20,175 nucleotides of DNA from Gilichinskyi gelida (lineage in GTDB: Bacteria > Acidobacteriota > Thermoanaerobaculia > Gp7-AA8). The stretch is from the NCBI GenBank assembly GCA_038040385.1, contig JBBPII010000026.1, positions 1-20,175 on the forward strand. The letters are read 5' to 3'. Position numbers and translations under genes: made by a program. Under the pieces are notes generated by a model. The model saw only the letters and a program-made list of their open reading frames with translations, was not told the DNA's origin and searched no databases. Below are positions 17,670 to 20,175 of this stretch, piece by piece. Position 1 is the stretch's first letter. Each line of letters opens with the position of its first letter.

Positions 17670-20093
17670 ATGCGCCGCAACCGCCTCCTGCACGCCCTTC
17701 TCTGCCTCGCCGGACTGGCGGTGGTGACGTTCAGCATCATCAGCCTCTACGTCCCCTCGCCGCGCTGGATGATCCTCGGCGTGAACAAGAAGTCGGGGAA
17801 AGTGCGGGTGGTGGCGCAGCACATCACCTTCCTCCCGCCCAACCAGTTCTACCGGCTGAAGTTCGAGAAACGGAACGGGTGGGCGCAGCGCGATGGGCTG
17901 ATTCGCATCACCTCCCAGGAGGGGGTACCGGTCACCGTGAACTACCGCCTGCGCTTCGGCGTCAAGGCGGGCAAGCTCCCCGACGCGCAGCGCATCGTCA
18001 ACGAAGGCTTCAACGCCTGGATCCGGCAGCGGGTGTACGAGGCCGTCTCCGCGGTGGCCTCGAAGGTGCCGATCGAAGAGCTGCTCTCGCCGACCTCGCA
18101 GTTCAACGCGCGGCGCGATCTGCTCCGCACCACGGTGGCCAACCACCTCGGGAACGTCGGGTTGAACGTGACGGGATTCGAGATCGCGCGCATCGCCGCC
18201 GACCGCGACGCGCTACTGCAGGTCAAGCGCGCCGAGCTGCGCCGCGACGCCCGCAGCGCGTCGTCGCGCGTCGCCGTCTTCGCTCTCGACGGCGCGGACT
18301 GGGATCTCATCCGCGAGCTGATCATCGACGGCCGGCTGCCGAACATCGCGGCGCTCAGCTCCGGCGGCGCCAATGCGTCGATGCAAACCATTCAGCCGAC
18401 GGTGTCGCCGATGGTGTGGACCACCGCGGCCACCGGCCTCACCCCCGACCGCCACGGCGTCATCGACTTCATGGACCGCCAGCATCACACTCCGATCGAC
18501 GCGTACTCCCGCCGCGCCCCCGCGCTGTGGGACATCGCCGACGCCTTCGGCCGCAGCGCGCTGGTGAGCGCCTGGTGGACGGCCTGGCCGCCGGGGCCGC
18601 ACACCACGAGCATCTTCTATGACGTGCCGGTCGTGCCGATCCACGACGCGGCCTTTCCGCCGGAGGTCGCGCCGCGCGCTGACGCGCTGGACGTTCCTCC
18701 GCAAACCATCGAATACGCGCAGGCACGCCGCTTCCTCAACATCAACGAGAACGAGTGGAGTAAAGCGCTCGGCGATCCGAACGATCCCATCACCATCTTC
18801 CGCACCGTACTGGCCAAGACGTGGAGCGATCACCGCGTGTCGATCAACCTCTACAACGACGAGCGGCGGCGTGGCCGCGATCCGCAGCTCCTGATGATCG
18901 CGTACGAAGGGACCGACACCGTCAATCACCTCTTCGGCCCCTTCCATCCGCCGTACCGCGATGGGGTTTCGAGCGAGGACTATCGGAAGTTCTGGCCGTC
19001 GGTCGCCAACTACTACGCGGAGATCGATCGCCTGATCGGCGAGTGGATGGGAGTCCTGCCGCGCGACACGACGGTGATCATCATGTCCGGTTACGGCTTC
19101 CGCTGGGAGGACCACCGGCCGCGGGTGATCCCCACCGGCCGCGCGTCGCTCAGCGATCATCGGAATCCCGGCATGTTCATCGCCTACGGGCCGCACACTG
19201 CGCCGGGGCGCGGGTACGCCATGTCGGTCTACGACGTCGCGCCGACGGTGCTCACGCTCCTCGGCCTGCCGAAATCACTGGAGATGCCGGGTCGGGTGGC
19301 CACCTGGGCGTTCCGCGACATCGTCCCGATCACCTCCGTGCGGGTGATCAGCTATGGCGAGTTCGCCGGCGAGCGGCCGATGGCCACGAACGCGCGAATG
19401 GATCCGAGGGAGTATCAGCGGACGCTCCTGGCCATCGGACATCTGAGCGATCCGTCGCGCAATCTCGCGCCGGCGCTCGAGGACGAGGAGCAGCCGCGCG
19501 TGGCGCACGCGCTGCCGCCGGAGAAGTGGGCGGCGTACGCCGCCGCCAACAACGCCGCCGTGCAACTGCGCGGGCAGGGGAAGCTGAAGGAGGCGACGGA
19601 GGGCTTCCAGCAGGCCATCGAGCTCAATCCCACCCGCCCGGCGCCCTTCCTGAACCTGGCCATGGTGCTGTTCGACCGTCAGGCCTACACCGACGCCGAC
19701 GCCGTCTTCCTCGAGGCAGTGAAGAGAGGGCTGCCGAACGCCGAGCGGTGGTTCGTCGACTTCGCCGCGCTCTATCGCGAGCGCAACATGACCTCGCGCG
19801 CCATTTCGCTGCTGGAGAAGGGACGGGAGCTGTTCCCGCAATCGCCGCTGATCGCCGCGAACCTCGGCTCCGCGCTGGTGGCCGCCAGCCGCTACACCGA
19901 GGGAGTGCCGGAGTTGGAGCGGGCGCTGGGGATGCAACCGTCGTCGACGATGGTGCTCAACAACCTCGGACTCTTCTACTCCAAGCGCAACGACTACGGC
20001 CGCGCGCTCGACTATTGGAACCGCTCGCTGTCGATCGAGCCGCAGCAGCCGCAGATCCGGGAAGCGGCGATGGCGGCGCGGTCGCGGCTGTAG
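17670..20093 (+). CDS. Membrane-anchored SPFH-like / alkaline-phosphatase-superfamily / TPR fusion protein
   Basis: This is an 807-residue three-part protein. An N-terminal membrane helix (about 7-28) precedes a region (about 35-198) that reads like an SPFH/prohibitin domain: ITSQEGVPVTVNYRLRFGV, RQRVYEAVSAVASKVPIEEL, NHLGNVGLNVTGFEIARI and a charged helix. A type I phosphodiesterase/alkaline-phosphatase-like domain follows (about 200-560), with D207 (FALDGADW), likely nucleophile S246 (PTVSPMVWTTAATGLTPDRHG), D416/H420 (EGTDTVNHLF) and H497 (SDHRNPGMFIAYG). The usual SDHGF motif reads SGYGF (473-477), so two metal ligands are replaced. TPR-type helices occupy about 618-800. The catalytic part is probably extracytoplasmic, which is inference. 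ATG 17670 begins the membrane helix; no Shine-Dalgarno is visible. Activity and substrate are unknown. Confidence 0.88.
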   Translation: MRRNRLLHALLCLAGLAVVTFSIISLYVPSPRWMILGVNKKSGKVRVVAQHITFLPPNQFYRLKFEKRNGWAQRDGLIRITSQEGVPVTVNYRLRFGVKAGKLPDAQRIVNEGFNAWIRQRVYEAVSAVASKVPIEELLSPTSQFNARRDLLRTTVANHLGNVGLNVTGFEIARIAADRDALLQVKRAELRRDARSASSRVAVFALDGADWDLIRELIIDGRLPNIAALSSGGANASMQTIQPTVSPMVWTTAATGLTPDRHGVIDFMDRQHHTPIDAYSRRAPALWDIADAFGRSALVSAWWTAWPPGPHTTSIFYDVPVVPIHDAAFPPEVAPRADALDVPPQTIEYAQARRFLNINENEWSKALGDPNDPITIFRTVLAKTWSDHRVSINLYNDERRRGRDPQLLMIAYEGTDTVNHLFGPFHPPYRDGVSSEDYRKFWPSVANYYAEIDRLIGEWMGVLPRDTTVIIMSGYGFRWEDHRPRVIPTGRASLSDHRNPGMFIAYGPHTAPGRGYAMSVYDVAPTVLTLLGLPKSLEMPGRVATWAFRDIVPITSVRVISYGEFAGERPMATNARMDPREYQRTLLAIGHLSDPSRNLAPALEDEEQPRVAHALPPEKWAAYAAANNAAVQLRGQGKLKEATEGFQQAIELNPTRPAPFLNLAMVLFDRQAYTDADAVFLEAVKRGLPNAERWFVDFAALYRERNMTSRAISLLEKGRELFPQSPLIAANLGSALVAASRYTEGVPELERALGMQPSSTMVLNNLGLFYSKRNDYGRALDYWNRSLSIEPQQPQIREAAMAARSRL

Positions 20094-20151
20094 GGGCGCG
20101 CAGCAGCGCGCCCGCAGCTCCCGGGGTGCCGGGCGCGCTGCTGCGCGCCCC
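20093..20151 (+). terminator. Hairpin with 21-bp perfect arms at the end of the fusion gene
   Basis: GGGGCGCGCAGCAGCGCGCCC-type sequence at 20093-20113 is exactly complementary to 20131-20151, with a 17-nt loop. The first stem base is the last base of the TAG stop. Each arm can also fold on itself (GGGCGCGC-TGCT-GCGCGCCC), as in REP-type palindromes. The following bases (AAAATACCC) lack a T-run, so intrinsic termination is uncertain; mRNA end protection is an alternative. Nothing else is seen in the last 24 bases. Confidence 0.75.
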
Positions 20152-20175
20152 AAAATACCCTCATCCCCTCAACCC

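Overview
The window is a gene-dense, high-GC stretch of bacterial chromosome. It holds 19 protein genes, one of them cut by the left edge, and one tmRNA gene. Most neighbours are separated by a few tens of bases or overlap by 4 nt. The gene set suggests an environmental bacterium, probably Acidobacteriota or a related soil lineage: NadC, YchF, MoeZ-like E1, stand-alone biotinyl protein plus HMG-CoA lyase, LVIVD propeller, an alkaline-phosphatase/TPR fusion, and dispersed intergenic hairpins of the CATCCTGAGC...GAAGGATC type. That placement is inference from gene content only.

Layout. 1-800: the start of an ABC-transporter ATPase (minus) and a GxxExxY-family gene (minus) bracketed by CGCGGAG-type repeats. 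839-3191: a YchF-type ATPase, then ssrA (tmRNA, minus, tag ANNSELALAA) convergent with ychF and divergent from nadC. 3202-7040: a response regulator-diguanylate cyclase, a convergent stand-alone Hpt protein, a CBM9-like protein and a secreted beta-propeller. 7144-10017: a signalling unit made of a secreted PDZ protein, a membrane histidine kinase, a four-hairpin element and an OmpR-type regulator. 10047-12164: a CysK-type synthase with a proline-rich tail, overlapped by a secreted CAP-domain gene, then a VapBC toxin-antitoxin pair with a visible operator. 12124-13634 (minus): yqeY and a MoeB-rhodanese E1 enzyme, divergent from pyrE across a symmetric promoter-like core. 14311-16891: a biotin carrier, HMG-CoA lyase, a hot-dog thioesterase and a SirB1-like protein in a tight, partly overlapping series. 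16931-20093: an unrecognised two-domain protein followed by an 807-residue membrane protein.

The most unusual item is the last gene. It joins an N-terminal membrane anchor and SPFH/prohibitin-like region to an alkaline-phosphatase-superfamily domain and C-terminal TPRs. In it the usual metal-binding Asp-His pair of the SDHGF motif reads Gly-Tyr. Other points worth a second look are the nested hairpin element between kinase and regulator, a set of starts with a TAnnnT hexamer 5-8 nt upstream (apparent leaderless transcription), AT-rich codon islands inside GC-rich genes, and several structured repeats whose arms run into stop codons.
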